From positions 892,105-956,104 of the forward strand of contig NW_020170386.1 of the NCBI RefSeq assembly GCF_000524195.1: 64,000 nucleotides of DNA, given 5' to 3'. The stretch is from Echinococcus granulosus (taxonomy: Eukaryota > Platyhelminthes > Cestoda > Cyclophyllidea > Taeniidae). Every line of letters begins with the position of its first letter. Position 1 is the first letter of the stretch. The notes below the pieces were generated by a model. That model saw only the letters and a list, made by a program, of their open reading frames with translations. It was not told where the DNA came from and ran no database searches. Positions 1-11,559 of the stretch are shown one piece after another. The position numbers and the translations under genes were made by a program.

Positions 1-2262
1 CATGGTTTGGACTGTCCGATATTCTTGTGTATAACCATAATCATTGACATTTAAATCCGAAGGTCGTTAGAGGCTCAAGTCAGAGCAGTCAACACTTCCT
101 AATAGACCAAAGAGCCGTGAAAATTGACTTCTACTTTTCCCTTAACAGTAATAGGGACCTCAAACACAACGTAAAAAGTGCAAGCTTTAAAAGTCGATTC
201 AGATCAAATTCATGCACTGTTTACCTTCTTTTAAAAGGGTACTTATATGCTTTGTGAATCCTAAATCTGGAAATTTAGGCGCACACGTACTTAGTTCGAT
301 GAAGAATGTAACTTTGAATACATCACTCGGTTTATGACTTAGCAAAATGAAAATAACAATAAGTAAGGGTAACTACAATCATAAAACATCTCAGTCAGTT
401 TCCTATTTGTTAAAACAAATAATTTGCAAAGAAAATGAGTCATTCCTAGTGCCATCGTCAAGCAGTTGCTGTGCCTACTGGTAATGACAATCTGAACATG
501 AGCAATCTGCATTGCACCAGTCCTAAGGAGTTGCGCACGATTGAGCAACCGTATTCCTGAGGCCATGTCTTAATAGCATTGGCAAAACACTAGCATTTGG
601 GTGTTAGCAAGCTTTTGTGCAAAAACCATGAGAAATTTAAGGTAAATAAAGTATCAGCATGGTCAAAGTTGAAGAACATGTATAACTTATTACTTCCACA
701 TTAATTAATCGTCAAAACCCATAAGATCTACAATTCCCAAGGTAAATCAAAAATACATCTAAATTTCAGCATATTAGTTTTAATATTTCAGTCTGCCAAA
801 CTGGCGGTTCCTGATAGAGGCGTAAAAGGGAAAATCGAAGTCAAAAGTAAGAAACAATCATTTACGAACGCCAGTCATTTTCCGGATGTCCTCATTAAGT
901 AACGTTGAAATAACCGAGTTTTAGTCTACAAAACTAATTTTCTGGCAGTATTATAAAACAGTATCCAACTTGCACAAAAATCGCTGCATCATTACCAGAT
1001 ACGAAAAATCCTTACCGAAGAATTTGAATTGAAAAAATGTTAATAGTTTACAAACAGTTAAATGTTTATGCACTTTAAAAACGAGGCAGTGTGTTACAAA
1101 AAGTTGTTTCAAAATGCGCTCTGCAACCACAACGTTTGTTGACTTTTCACAGGGTAGAATAACGCGACAGTCGCCAGATAAAGTGGCTGGAGAAACGGGC
1201 GGCTAAAACTGTCCCTAAGATGTTGGGAACTGCCACTTCTCGAGAGACGCAGTCGGTGATATGGACAATGATCGCTATCGGAAGAATTAACAGTTCCTGC
1301 ATTTTCTCCTGCATCCCTCTGCTTCAATTATTGTTGTTTTCGCGTTTTCGTCAAGGGTATTTCACTTTGATACACTTGGATCCTTGATGTGCTAATAGAT
1401 ATCTGGAGGCAGTAGTGAGTTAAACCATGAGAAAAAGTTAATCTGCCCATCTATGGTAAGACTTGGCTAAAGCGACTAAGATGATACGGTTGATATTATT
1501 CAAATGCAAAGCTAATATGACATTTAACTAGTAAATACTTTCAGGAAAAACATGATTGTATATATCTTTTGAAAGCAGTCCTAAAGTGGGTCTGCAATGA
1601 TGGCGTGCTTCCATTTTTAAAAATTTGTTGCATGATCTACTAAAATTAACGATATATTCATCAGGCAGCAAAATAGAAACGTCCCTAAGAAGACACGGGA
1701 TGATTTGATTGGCCTCCATGTGCCAAAAACCGAAACTGACGTCAGATATCTGCTTGGCCAAATTCGCATCTGATAGCGAGCGTATCAAGGTAATGGCTTG
1801 GATATACTACTACAAGAGAATACAAGTGTACTGCGTAGTATCTTATATAGCCCTAGAGATAGAATGATAGAGTGGAACAGTAAAATATTTTTTCCTGTAA
1901 AAAAACATGCTAAAAAGGAGGGGATAACTCCGGTCCATAGTTAAAGTCAATGAAGAAATATAATGGAAGAATCTTCGATAAAATAATCTAAAGGCCTCAT
2001 ACCTCTCTGACTCAGTGCTATTGTCAAGATTCGCAAAAACGTATTTATTTGTCTTTAACGTAAAACCTTTTAACATAACCAACGCATAGCAGTAGCCAAG
2101 CCTGTGAATTATTTGTCAATATTAGGGATTGCTTTTACACATCTGAATCCTCATTTATAGGATATATTTGATATAAGAATCATTGGGATGAGATTATGGG
2201 TGCATGACAGTTAGCAGTAAATGTATCACAAAACAATGTGTCGTTGTTTATAGGTGATGTAC
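1..2262. other. Probable channel-gene intron or 3' region; no exon assigned
   Basis: Should contain the next channel exons if they fall inside the window. Minus-strand open frames exist at 1528-1788 (contains SDANLAKQISDVSF and LLPDEYIVNFSRSC) and 1843-2082, but neither shows channel motifs (PxGxC, CxCxP, GLFIGxS) nor joins the 2263 exon in phase. No other feature seen. Confidence 0.4.
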
Positions 2263-2447
2263 CTTTCGGGTTCCAACGAGACGAAGCATGGTGTGAAACT
2301 GTGCCCCAAGGAACACAGCTGACTGGTGATGCACCCAGTGCGGTTCAGGTGTCTCGTGGATGAGGAACCGAAAACCAACAAGGCCACTGTTTGGAATAAG
2401 ATAATCCACGGACTCTGGATCAAGCTCTAGATGCAATTTCTCGGAGG
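2263..2447 (-). CDS. DEG/ENaC later ectodomain exon
   Basis: 185 bp, entered by two bases (phase 1) after acceptor TTGTGTGTAG and ended in phase 0 at AAG|GTACAT. Encodes SEKLHLELDPESVDYLIP, then VGFRFLIHETPEPHWV, and ends GTRK, corresponding to the stretch between the CYTFN motif and the conserved L-P-P-x-G-x-C of DEG/ENaC channels. The next exon (lower coordinates) was not identified. Confidence 0.72.
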
Positions 2448-5400
2448 CTACACACAATGAAGCATGATAAATTATTGAGTGCACAACCTTGAAGAACAAA
2501 ATTTCACGCCTTTCAACGCAAATAAAATTACTCCTATTGATTCGAAAATTTTTTTTGATATGGTTGTTGCGAAATTACAAAAGCCCCCTGAAATATGCGA
2601 AATGTCTAATTACCTTTAGGTGGTTTCGAATTCACTTTACACTCTTTAGATTTTCTTAAAACCATTGTCAACTTAAGGCAGTTTTCGTTACAGACAGTCA
2701 AGCATTCTAATTTTCACGACAAAATATGAGTAAAATAAATGACTTGATGAGCAGAATAATCATTGTTGAAATGGAAACTTAATCGTTTGTTACTCTGGAA
2801 GTGAATGGACTTTGCCACTCTTAAAGATTAAAAATTGGATCACCTTTAAAATGAATAGGCAATTTTAGTTGGACAGCGATGAATAGGTAATCGGAAGCCT
2901 TAAGTATTAAGATGCATCTTCAATAAATCATTCAGCATTGAGACCTTCAAACAATCATCATCAAGCATCTAATATGTAAGCGAATAACTTTATGCACTTT
3001 TGTATGAAAAGTAGACAGGACCTGATTAATGTAGAAGTAAACAAAAAGTTTCATCATCCACCTTAAACGCCCCTAAAAGCTGATCCTGACACCTTGATCC
3101 TTAATCATTTTGAGCAGCGGTGAGAATTCTTCGTTCTCATGAATAATGCACCATCAACTAATGATTTGTCATCGAAACTAAATTCTGTTACCGCACACCT
3201 CCACTACAAATATTGCACATTAGTTTTTGAGGGTAATCAGTCCGTAAATTAGACGATCTTGGGTCACACCAGGTCAGACTGACATTGTATGACATAAGTG
3301 CAAGAAATGACATGAGAATAGTACCGGGATACTGATGCATATCTATGCTTTAGAATGCGCACATGAATGTAAACAATCGCACGGATTTTACAAGTTTATA
3401 CAAGTTGAAGCAGGTCATTCCATTAAGTTATGGTGAAAACCACACGAACTTTATGGTCACGTGTTTTCTGTTTTTAATAATTAGACACACATCAGTATGT
3501 CATACTGATTTTAATGTCAATATTAGAAATGGGAGAGAATGGTAACCTACGTTTCAGTTCCCCTCGAAATGTATAGCACACTCCAGAGGGCAAAACATGC
3601 TTGACAAATTGGACGTGGGAACATGTACGTGAGGATATCCGGCACCTGCATGAAAGATGACGATTTAGAAACCTGGGTGGATCTCAAATGATCATTTTGG
3701 AGCGCGAGCGCAGAGCAGAGTGCTCATTGCTAACACCCTACAGTTAGCCTCTTGGGGGTTAGGAAAACGCGAATAACAGGTTGTAATTGACTTCACGATA
3801 CCGGAATTTGCTGAATCTAAATCCAAAACGAAACATTATTTGACTACCGCGACTACTACTACTGCTCTTAAGATAAAAGCTTGATTAATGCCTATAAAAT
3901 GCACCTAATTATAAAGTCTGCAGCAGTTCATAACCATCGGAGCCTTTGCTGGTTAGCATTTTAAAAAGGAGAAATAACGCCATAAAGGGTCTTATTTATT
4001 TAAAGCAATTATCGAATCTTTACTGTTATTTCGGAAGCGGAATTCGAGAACTTAATAATGTGTTCCAGCGGTCAGTGGTAGCATTGAAGAAGGCCTAGTC
4101 TGTTACAAGTTATTACTGAATGCTTTCTTTGTGAATTTCGGCCCGCTTAACAACATGCACGGGTGTTAACGGGCAATCACTCGATCTGCAAAAATGCCAT
4201 ACTTTAGGACTCAAAAATGCCTTCCTTTCAAACAAAGCATCTCTTATAAGTATACAAATAAGAGTACTGGAGTAGCATTACCCCGTTTGATCATTATGAC
4301 GTTGCTTTTCTAGGAAACCGACTTTGCAAAAAAATTTGCTAAAATTTCAGCTGTTTTAGTGAAGGCATTCATAAGAAGCGTCTACACATGGTTGTTGTTG
4401 GCAGCTATCATGATACAATATTACAGATGGCAGCTAAAAAAGTATAGGCGAAATTTTCGGCTTGAATAGCGGTGTAATTTACTACTTTTAAACATGAAGC
4501 AACCGACATAGAGACTCAATTTTACTTATGAGACAGAGTGAGGACATTTTCAATTTACATATGCTTGAATGCACAAATGTGGACGCTTTATTTTACATTA
4601 ATCAGCACTACCTCCTGAAAACTTTATGTTTTCTGTAACTTTCGTACATACCTACAAATAAATATAAGCATATCGTAGAGTGGTCCATGAATTAGGCATG
4701 GGCTATCAGTCCGTGGACCATTTGATTAAAAATTTAGCCCTTTAGAAATATGCGCGCGGGCCATTAAATTATCGGTACATGTGAGAAACAGCACAATTAA
4801 CTTTGCTAAAAATTGGTAATGTAAATAAATTAAGGGCTTCTTCAGAAATGAAAGGGCAATATCTGACCAGATTTCACTTCCTGTAATTGTGATAGTTCAG
4901 AAGTAGTGAAAAAGTCAGGGATGAATCAGCTTATACCAAAGCTAACATATTTGGCAGCGATAATTGTAGCAAAGGTTAGGAGTTGGGTGGAATCGGTGTC
5001 TTCAATTATTTGCTGGACTCTAGTTTTGTGCAGCCGCGTACAACCGGAAACCGCGTGGCTATGTGCGCGAGCTGGTCAGGCAACTGTTTGTCATGACTGT
5101 ATTGGTAACCAGCAGCAACCAGCCAATGTTGTAGTTGCCGGAAGCGCCTGACAATTATGCTTATTTGAAATGGATAATGGTGGGCCCACCGGAAAAGTAA
5201 AAACTTTATTTGACTAGCTCCTATAAGAGACACTAGCCATTCCACTTCCGCAACCGCTCGCGCTATTGCAGAGTCTTGTACAATCCCATTGTTTGCTTTT
5301 TGTCTACATACAGCCTGAGGTCCTGAAATCCTTTGTTGCGAAGAATGTGAGAAAATGATTATATGCGAGAATTTTCATTGCTACCGTAAATTTTTATGTA

Positions 5401-7926
5401 GTGTCATCCAACCGCATTAAAGGTTATTATTACCATTACAACGTTAGCTACGTGGAAGCTGATGTTTGAGTACAGCTTCTCAAAGAGATACATTTCATAT
5501 AAAATTTTCCTGCTACTTACTAAAAATACACAAATAATAAATGAGCACAAAGCGACCTATAACCAGGTTGGCAAAACCATTTGCCTGAATTAAGACCCTC
5601 CACAGATTGGTCAGAGGAACCACATAAAAACCCCCTCTCAAAGCTTTCAGGATTTGCTAAAGTTTATTTGATGAAGGGGATAAAAGTGCTCAAAACGTGG
5701 ATAGGAGGGATGTTTAGTTAATTGTACCCACCATCTACCCTTAAGAGTGAAAGTGAAAAAATTCCTTTTCTTACACTAATGAATACGTAGAGATTCTGTT
5801 TTTATCAAATAAACATAAGTAGCCAATAGGTGCTTTACACAATTTTAGAGTTCGAATTAGCGTGAAGAATGTATTTTTTTGCTATTATGACTTTTCAAAA
5901 ACATACTGCCATGCATTTTAGCTTAAAACTCGCAGAACCTGAAAGAATTATCCTAGTTAAAATTTGGGCTTTAATTCCACAAATAGGATTTTCACAATGC
6001 CCTTTAGAAAAATCAAAAATTAACAAAGTAGCCAACTACTGGCCAATTAAACTATAGCGTAAAGTAGTGAGAAAACAACCAGTTTGTTTTTATTCTAAAT
6101 AATTTAATTTGCGTTGGGATTCATGAGAGTCGTGCCATGTAAAGTGGCGATACATGTATGTAAACAAAATATTGTCATGCCACATGGTGTCGTTTCACTG
6201 ATGAATGCCTGCTTTTATGACTTGCATATGACACAATTAAGATTTCAGTTTTGACTTATTTTGCAAGAAATGGCGATGAAGAAAGCATGTTCTCGGGCGA
6301 CATGATTATCGTTATTATCGGTGGTCTTTTTGTACTTCTGTTATTACTCATGCAGTTCAGGATATTTGCACATATGAAAAGAATCGAGGCAACTTGCTCC
6401 ACTAGCATGTTCTTCATTTCGTGTGCCGTGTGGTTGAGCATGAGGTGGAAGTTCGCATTATGTACACCATCAACATCATCCACCTTGAGAGATAGAGGAC
6501 GGGCCAGGAGGGCGTCGAGAAATTTTTCATACCACAAAGGGCTTTTCTCATTCTCCGCATGCAAACCGAAGAGAATTGATCCCCTTTCACAAAAACAATA
6601 CGTTGTCCAATTCTTATAAACTGTTAGTGATTACAATTATAATTGAAAAAACGTTGAGCCTCTTTTACCTCCGCAGTCGCTTTGATTCTCCTATCGAGCG
6701 TTAATTTCTGTTTATTCCCCTATGGCATCAATTTCAAGCATTTATAATGGATTTATGAATTTTCACTGACCAAGTAATTTAACAGCACCTCATTAAATAC
6801 AGCTGAATCTGTTCATCAGTCCACTGTAAAATACTTTTATTATTTGATTCCAATAATTTTACTTTATTTTTTTGGTAGAGCTTAAGAATTAGATCAAATG
6901 AATGTGTGTCGTTGAATCACTAAAAACATTAATACAATGTCAGTTGATAATAAAATTCCAAATGATACAAAAAGAGTGGATTTTACGAACGGATAAGTGG
7001 TGAACAAAAGTATATATTAAATGCGACAGCAGATTGTGTGATAAGGCAATTTTTTGACAAAAAATACTTTTCTGTGCCATCCAAAAATACCTATGACCCA
7101 TTGTACATCGTTTATCTTCAAACCAAATGGGATACTTTTCTATCTCACTGATGTTACAAAGCTCAATGCGCAAATAAAAATATATGTATGGGAAGCAATT
7201 AAACAGTGTGTTTCTTGCAAACAAATACTATTAAATGATAGTAGAATTTTGGTCATTAACTATGCGTTCCAAAAGACTAAAATTAAAATAATGCGTGCAA
7301 ATGAGATGAAAGAAAGTACGTCAAATCGAAAGCGTTAAGTGTGATGCATTTACTGTTCCTGATAAAGCCGTAGAAATTCAACTACCATAGATATCTATGT
7401 GGTAGATCTGTATGACCGATATTTGCGTCAGTCATGTCATCAGTGCAATGACTGGTAATTATTTCCAGGCATATTTTCTCTATTCCTTGGTATATTATCA
7501 ATGTCTTAATACAGCATAATTAACTACGGCCATTTCAGTGAAGCATCAAAGTAAACTTTTCGAACGCTCACCTAGCTGGATTTGCATTGCAGAGGCTAAA
7601 AAATGGGAATGGAACATTTACTGCTGGCGATTCTTCCAATTTTGAAATTGTGAGGTCGGATGAAGTCAGTATGGACCCATAGCCAGAGCCTCCACCTTGG
7701 CTGCTCTCTTTCCAGTATTTGAATCGGAGACCCAGGAGAATGACAAGCACAACTATGCTGATCAAGAAGAAAGCACCTCTAAAATGGACGATTACTAGTG
7801 ATAAAATGAATTCACACTGTCATGCTTAATAGGGTTTATGCTGTTTTACGGTGAATTATTAGATAAAGTTACATAGACTGTGTTAATACTACCTGTCAGC
7901 AAGCCTCAGTTCTGCCACAGCCTCAA
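2263..7926 (-). CDS. DEG/ENaC (amiloride-sensitive) sodium channel subunit, partial
   Basis: Members are trimeric plasma-membrane cation channels with two membrane helices and a large Cys-rich ectodomain. Exons on the minus strand: 7778..7572 encodes TM1 (a run such as ISIVVLVILLGL) and ends in VPFPFFSLCNANPAR, the family's FPAVTICNxNPxR motif; 6583..about 6348 joins it in the right phase (AG|G completes Arg) and carries AHEMKNML, like the family's GHDIRDMLLSC region; 2447..2263 encodes LHLELDPESVDY and GFRFLIHETPEP, the ectodomain stretch seen as GxxVxIHxxxEPP in ASIC and ENaC. A 34-bp exon 7926..7893 (EAVAELRLAD) fits in phase just before TM1 but is tentative. I did not find the N-terminal His-Gly gating motif, the CYTFN exon or TM2. 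The C terminus is probably left of the window. Family assignment is firm; the subfamily is not determined. Confidence 0.78.
2448..6347 (-). other. Large intron (or introns) of the channel gene
   Basis: One or more small exons carrying the CYTFN segment are expected here but were not recognised on the minus strand. The only structure noted is a hairpin at 4681-4720. Short open frames at 4906-5245 on both strands show no family motif. Confidence 0.5.
4681..4720. repeat. Hairpin, 9-bp stem with one wobble
   Basis: TGGTCCATG and CGTGGACCA flank a 22-nt loop in the large channel-gene intron. A single short inverted repeat of this size can occur by chance. Confidence 0.45.
6348..6583 (-). CDS. DEG/ENaC first ectodomain exon
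   Basis: The first base completes the Arg codon left open by the TM1 exon. The residues after NPAR (GSILFGLHAENEK, then EKFLDALLARPLSLK and LNHTAHEMKNML) match the expected spacing to the family's HD/EIxDML segment. The 3' end is uncertain: the donor at 6347 (GTAATA) is the best consensus, but an earlier donor would suit the family better because the expected Cys after DML is missing. A plus-strand reading frame with a hydrophobic run overlaps this exon and is treated as a shadow. Confidence 0.62.
7572..7778 (-). CDS. DEG/ENaC exon with TM1 and post-TM1 CNxNPxR motif
   Basis: 207 bp entered by one base and left by two, with acceptor CATTTTAG and donor AG|GTGAGC. It encodes a short N-terminal flank, one hydrophobic helix of about 18 residues followed by a basic-aromatic boundary (RFKYWK), a Ser/Gly-rich stretch, and the family signature PFPFFSLCNANPAR. 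This is the best-supported exon of the channel gene. Confidence 0.82.
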
Positions 7927-9824
7927 CTCAGTTAACTAAAAATGCGGTGGAATTACAATAATGTTGAATTAGAGAGGAGAGCATTTATTTCAGTCTTTTA
8001 ACAATGAACGCCTTAGCATTTGCTGCACAAACAATGTATCCCATTTAACCAGGAAATTGACTTACCAGAGTTATCTATAACTAATCATCATGACGCCAAG
8101 TCAGCATTTGCATTTGGCTGCACACATTATGGTATAAACTAGTTTTTTTACAGCCGGCTAGTCATTTTTCGGCAGAAAATGATAGAACCTTCACTTGTTT
8201 AAGAAAAACTCCAATTGAGTTAATTTGAAACTTACAGAGGCGATATTAAATAAGAAGAAGCAGGCCTACGTCTATTTCATTGGTAGCGAAAGTTAATAAG
8301 GACCCATGAAAATGGAAGTTGATACGGAGGTAATGTCGGCTTTACACAGATTTTTCCTAATAGGTTGCGATGATCTTAAAAAATTGTTCAATTTGACGGC
8401 ACAGCTAACTTTGTGCACCATTAATTTAACATCCCTGCTCAATTGTCACAAGAAATAACCTATCAGCAAGATAAATAATAGTTGTTTTAATATTTTTATG
8501 GAAATCGACTGCAAAAACAAATAATATAAACGGGTCTAAAACCGTTTGAAATTTAAAGAATCAGGAATTGGTGAATGACATAACCACTTAAAGTAACCTT
8601 GCACCAAATCAGGTGGAAAGAGACATCGTCACTTTGAGTCACCACTAATCGGAATTTAGAGGTAAAATCCATCTCTATCGACAATGTAAGGGCGGTTGTG
8701 AGTAAGGTCAACCTTTCTAAATCGTGGCCAGCAGGTGGATCTGCACTAAGCCTAGGTGAGCACAATATGGTTAACCTTAAATTTCAGTATAATCGACCAC
8801 GTCATACACAATTAAAACGAAAATAAGTCAGCTTATTTGTTTGACGCTGTGAATCTTAATAAACAAGGTCATCCAACTCTACCGCTGTAAGGGTAGCAAT
8901 TTCCAAGACACTTCATAGCCTTACGTATCTCTTGCTGCATTGGCAACGGAAAATGTCATGACTTCCCTAAAGTAGGCACACATCATGTCAAAAATAAACC
9001 GAGATTGTCTATGAAGACATCTCCATTTTGTAAGTAAAACCCAAAACTGATTAGCACCGTGCATTTTCGTAATTATGCGAATTGGCTGTACCCAGGTAAA
9101 TCGTATGCAAAATGATAATACAGTACCTAAATAATATTCATGCTTCACTAAAGTACAAATTCATTTAATTATTAACTAGAGTAAAAAATGAGTGTTATAA
9201 GGTCGAGAGACAAAAATTCTAATTAAACGAATGAGTCTTTTGATTTGTCGGTAATGGTTGTTAAAATTCCTTTATCTAAGTGTGGAAAGAGGTAGTTTAT
9301 AGCGGGTCATATATCTATTTACAACAGGAAGGTGAACCAAACATGGTCAGTTAAAAAGAGACCAAAAACATACTCGATAAATCGCGTGTAAAAGCGCATT
9401 CGAATTCTGGAAATGAACAAGTATATCTGTACAGAGTGGCAATGCTAAAAAATAACGAGTATGCTCACAGGCGCCAACCAACCACAAAACGCAGAAATAT
9501 ACCCAATAAGCTTCACATAAGTGAAGCCGTCTCTGCACATGCATTGAACGTCCCTTTCAATGAAAACGGGTTTGAGGAGGTCTACGACGTTTCTTGGAGA
9601 TGAATCCATCTTTGGAAAAGTTCCGACTGGTAAATAATCATGGCATACAACTGAGTTGTAACAAAACTGCACCTTCTATCGTGGGTTTAAATTAGTGGAA
9701 GGCGCATGCAATCGGCAACCCGGGTTTAGCTACATTAAAATTAGCCCATATGAGGGCATTCTTTGACTACAAAGTTGGTTATGAGTATAACCTTCATTGG
9801 TTGTTGTTTTTATATTTGTAAGAT
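7927..9824. other. Intergenic or channel 5' region
   Basis: The N-terminal exons of the channel should lie here. Candidates on the minus strand are a frame ending at a good donor (GTAAGG) near 8916 and an ATG at 9612 followed by a frame reading MDSSPRNVVDLLKPV, but they cannot be joined in phase to the TM1 exon. Left unassigned. Confidence 0.35.
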
Positions 9825-11085
9825 TTATCGTCTCAGGGGAATAGTCAAAGAAGCTGTAACTTCACCTCTAATGCCAGTGACGACCCCTTGAACAATCGTT
9901 TCTAGAATATTTGATGCTGTAGTTATGCAAAAGCCACTAAAAAGATCGCATTTGAGTTCTTCAAGGACTGCCATTGAGCTATGCCTTTGCTAATGCTCAT
10001 CCATTCGACATATTCTCAAATACTTTTATTAAGTTCAAGAATTTTCTTTAGTCCTAGACATACTTCGAGTTTGTTTTCAGGCAATAGACTATCTCGAGAC
10101 AGGCAAAAAACTAATTCAAAATTGGCTGCCTAGTTTAACGCATAATCAGATAGCGCTAGAGTTGATTCCTACAAGTCGTAGTACTACGGTGTTATTAGTT
10201 TACGCAAACGCCCAAAAGCCTCAAGATTAAGGTGTAGCTGCGGAAATTCACCGGTTCATCAATTATCCTAATTACAGCTTAGTATAAAGATTGGTTCTTC
10301 AAAGCATCACGTTCATAATAGATCCACGCATTTCAATGATAATTTTTACAAGGTCATGGCCTAACTTAGGTTTCGTTTACCAATCCATTTACCTCCAGGC
10401 ACAATTAGTGCATAATCAAAAACTACGGAGAGATACCCATAAGAATTTGCTCACCGTGTTCTAACTTGTGCACAAGAATTCGCAAATCGTTTCCAACGCT
10501 GGGCAATAACTTGAGAGTGGCTTTTCGACGAGAGCAAACACTGGAATAAACTGGCTAGAGGGTCGACTTATTCATGTTTAGATTACTGATAAGATGAATA
10601 GTTACTGAAGATATAATTCAAGACAAGCGTTGTGTTTTAACTGCGGCAGCCAATGTGCGCGAGTCACTGTAAGACATCATTGGTAACGTAACAGTAGGGG
10701 AGCATAGGGAACCGGACATGCAAATGTACATCTCCAACACAATTGCTGTAGTGTTCTATTTGCAGTTGCGCAAAGTAGTACAGCTCAAATTTATGCACGC
10801 CAGTAAAACTTCATGCTCACTTCTACGACTATAAGCGTAAAAAGAGAGACATGGGTTCAGAGAATCTTAAATAGTTTCCTTTGTTAACCCTCAAAAATCG
10901 AATTATCCCATTCAATATTAGAGTTTGAGCAATGTGCCCAACACCTCTAAAATGCTGATATCACCATCCCTGATACCGGCTGAAGGGAAATCTAATTCCA
11001 GATGGACAAAAGTTACGTCGTTTGATGTTTGCGGAAGTAAACAAATGCCACGATGTTCCACTGTTCCAGTTACTCTAATTGCCAT
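9825..11085 (-). CDS. Small unrecognised gene, about 111 aa, four exons
   Basis: Function not recognised. Exons: 11085..10943 (start at MAIRVTGTVEHRG; the open frame continues upstream to acceptor TTTGTCAG at 11119, so an upstream exon is possible), 10540..10455, 10422..10393 and 9901..9825 ending in TAA. Joins keep frame (336 bp in all). The first part is beta-rich (IRVTGTVEHRGICLLP, then TFVHLELDFP) and loosely recalls an OB-fold such as RPA3, but the rest (KLLPSVGNDLRILVHKLEH, VVTGIRGEVTASLTIPLRR) does not follow that family. The intron between the second and third exons is only 32 nt and the third exon is 30 nt. The first donor (GT|GTTGGG) is weak. It lies 0.5 kb beyond the RWD-RING gene on the same strand. 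Confidence 0.48.
10423..10454 (-). other. 32-nt intron
   Basis: Starts GTGAGC and ends TCCGTAG on the minus strand. Reading through it gives a stop, while removing it joins KLEH to V-FDYALIVPG in frame. Introns this short are known in flatworms and a few other small-intron lineages. Confidence 0.5.
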
Positions 11086-11559
11086 TTGGTGTCTAGAACA
11101 CCCAGTATGTTTGCAGTTCTGACAAACTCAACCACCTTTAAAGCACTAAAGGTCGAATCTACCATCCTCTATCCATGTGATAAATGCAGACATTTCCTCA
11201 GATAATTGGCGGAAGTGGACCCAAAGAGCGAAATACAATGGTAGTGCGTAGCGAATGAGTAGAATCGCACTTCTTACATTTCAAACAATTTTTAAAAGAA
11301 CAAAAATGCTACGAAAGCACTGTAAAAAACGTTTGACTAGTCGATGGACAAAGCCGTACACCACTGCCCTAGTAAAATATCCCAATACAAAAAGAAAAAC
11401 GCGAGCTTTATCGAGCAGATGTGTTAAAATGCAAAATTTAAACTTCTCAATTATTAAATGCTTCCTCGTACAAACAATAATAGGAAATGATTGTCCAAAA
11501 TAGAGACCATAGAAGTACTAGGAAAGACAACTTTGAGGAAGATATCTGTAAAGGGCATT

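Noticed and set aside
6251..6619. Plus-strand frame with a hydrophobic run (IIVIIGGLFVLLLLL)
   Set aside because: The minus strand here carries a channel exon that joins in phase and matches family motifs; the plus frame is its shadow.
10925..11122. Plus-strand frame starting MSNVPNTSK
   Set aside because: It mirrors the first exon of the small minus-strand gene, which has splice sites and in-phase partners.
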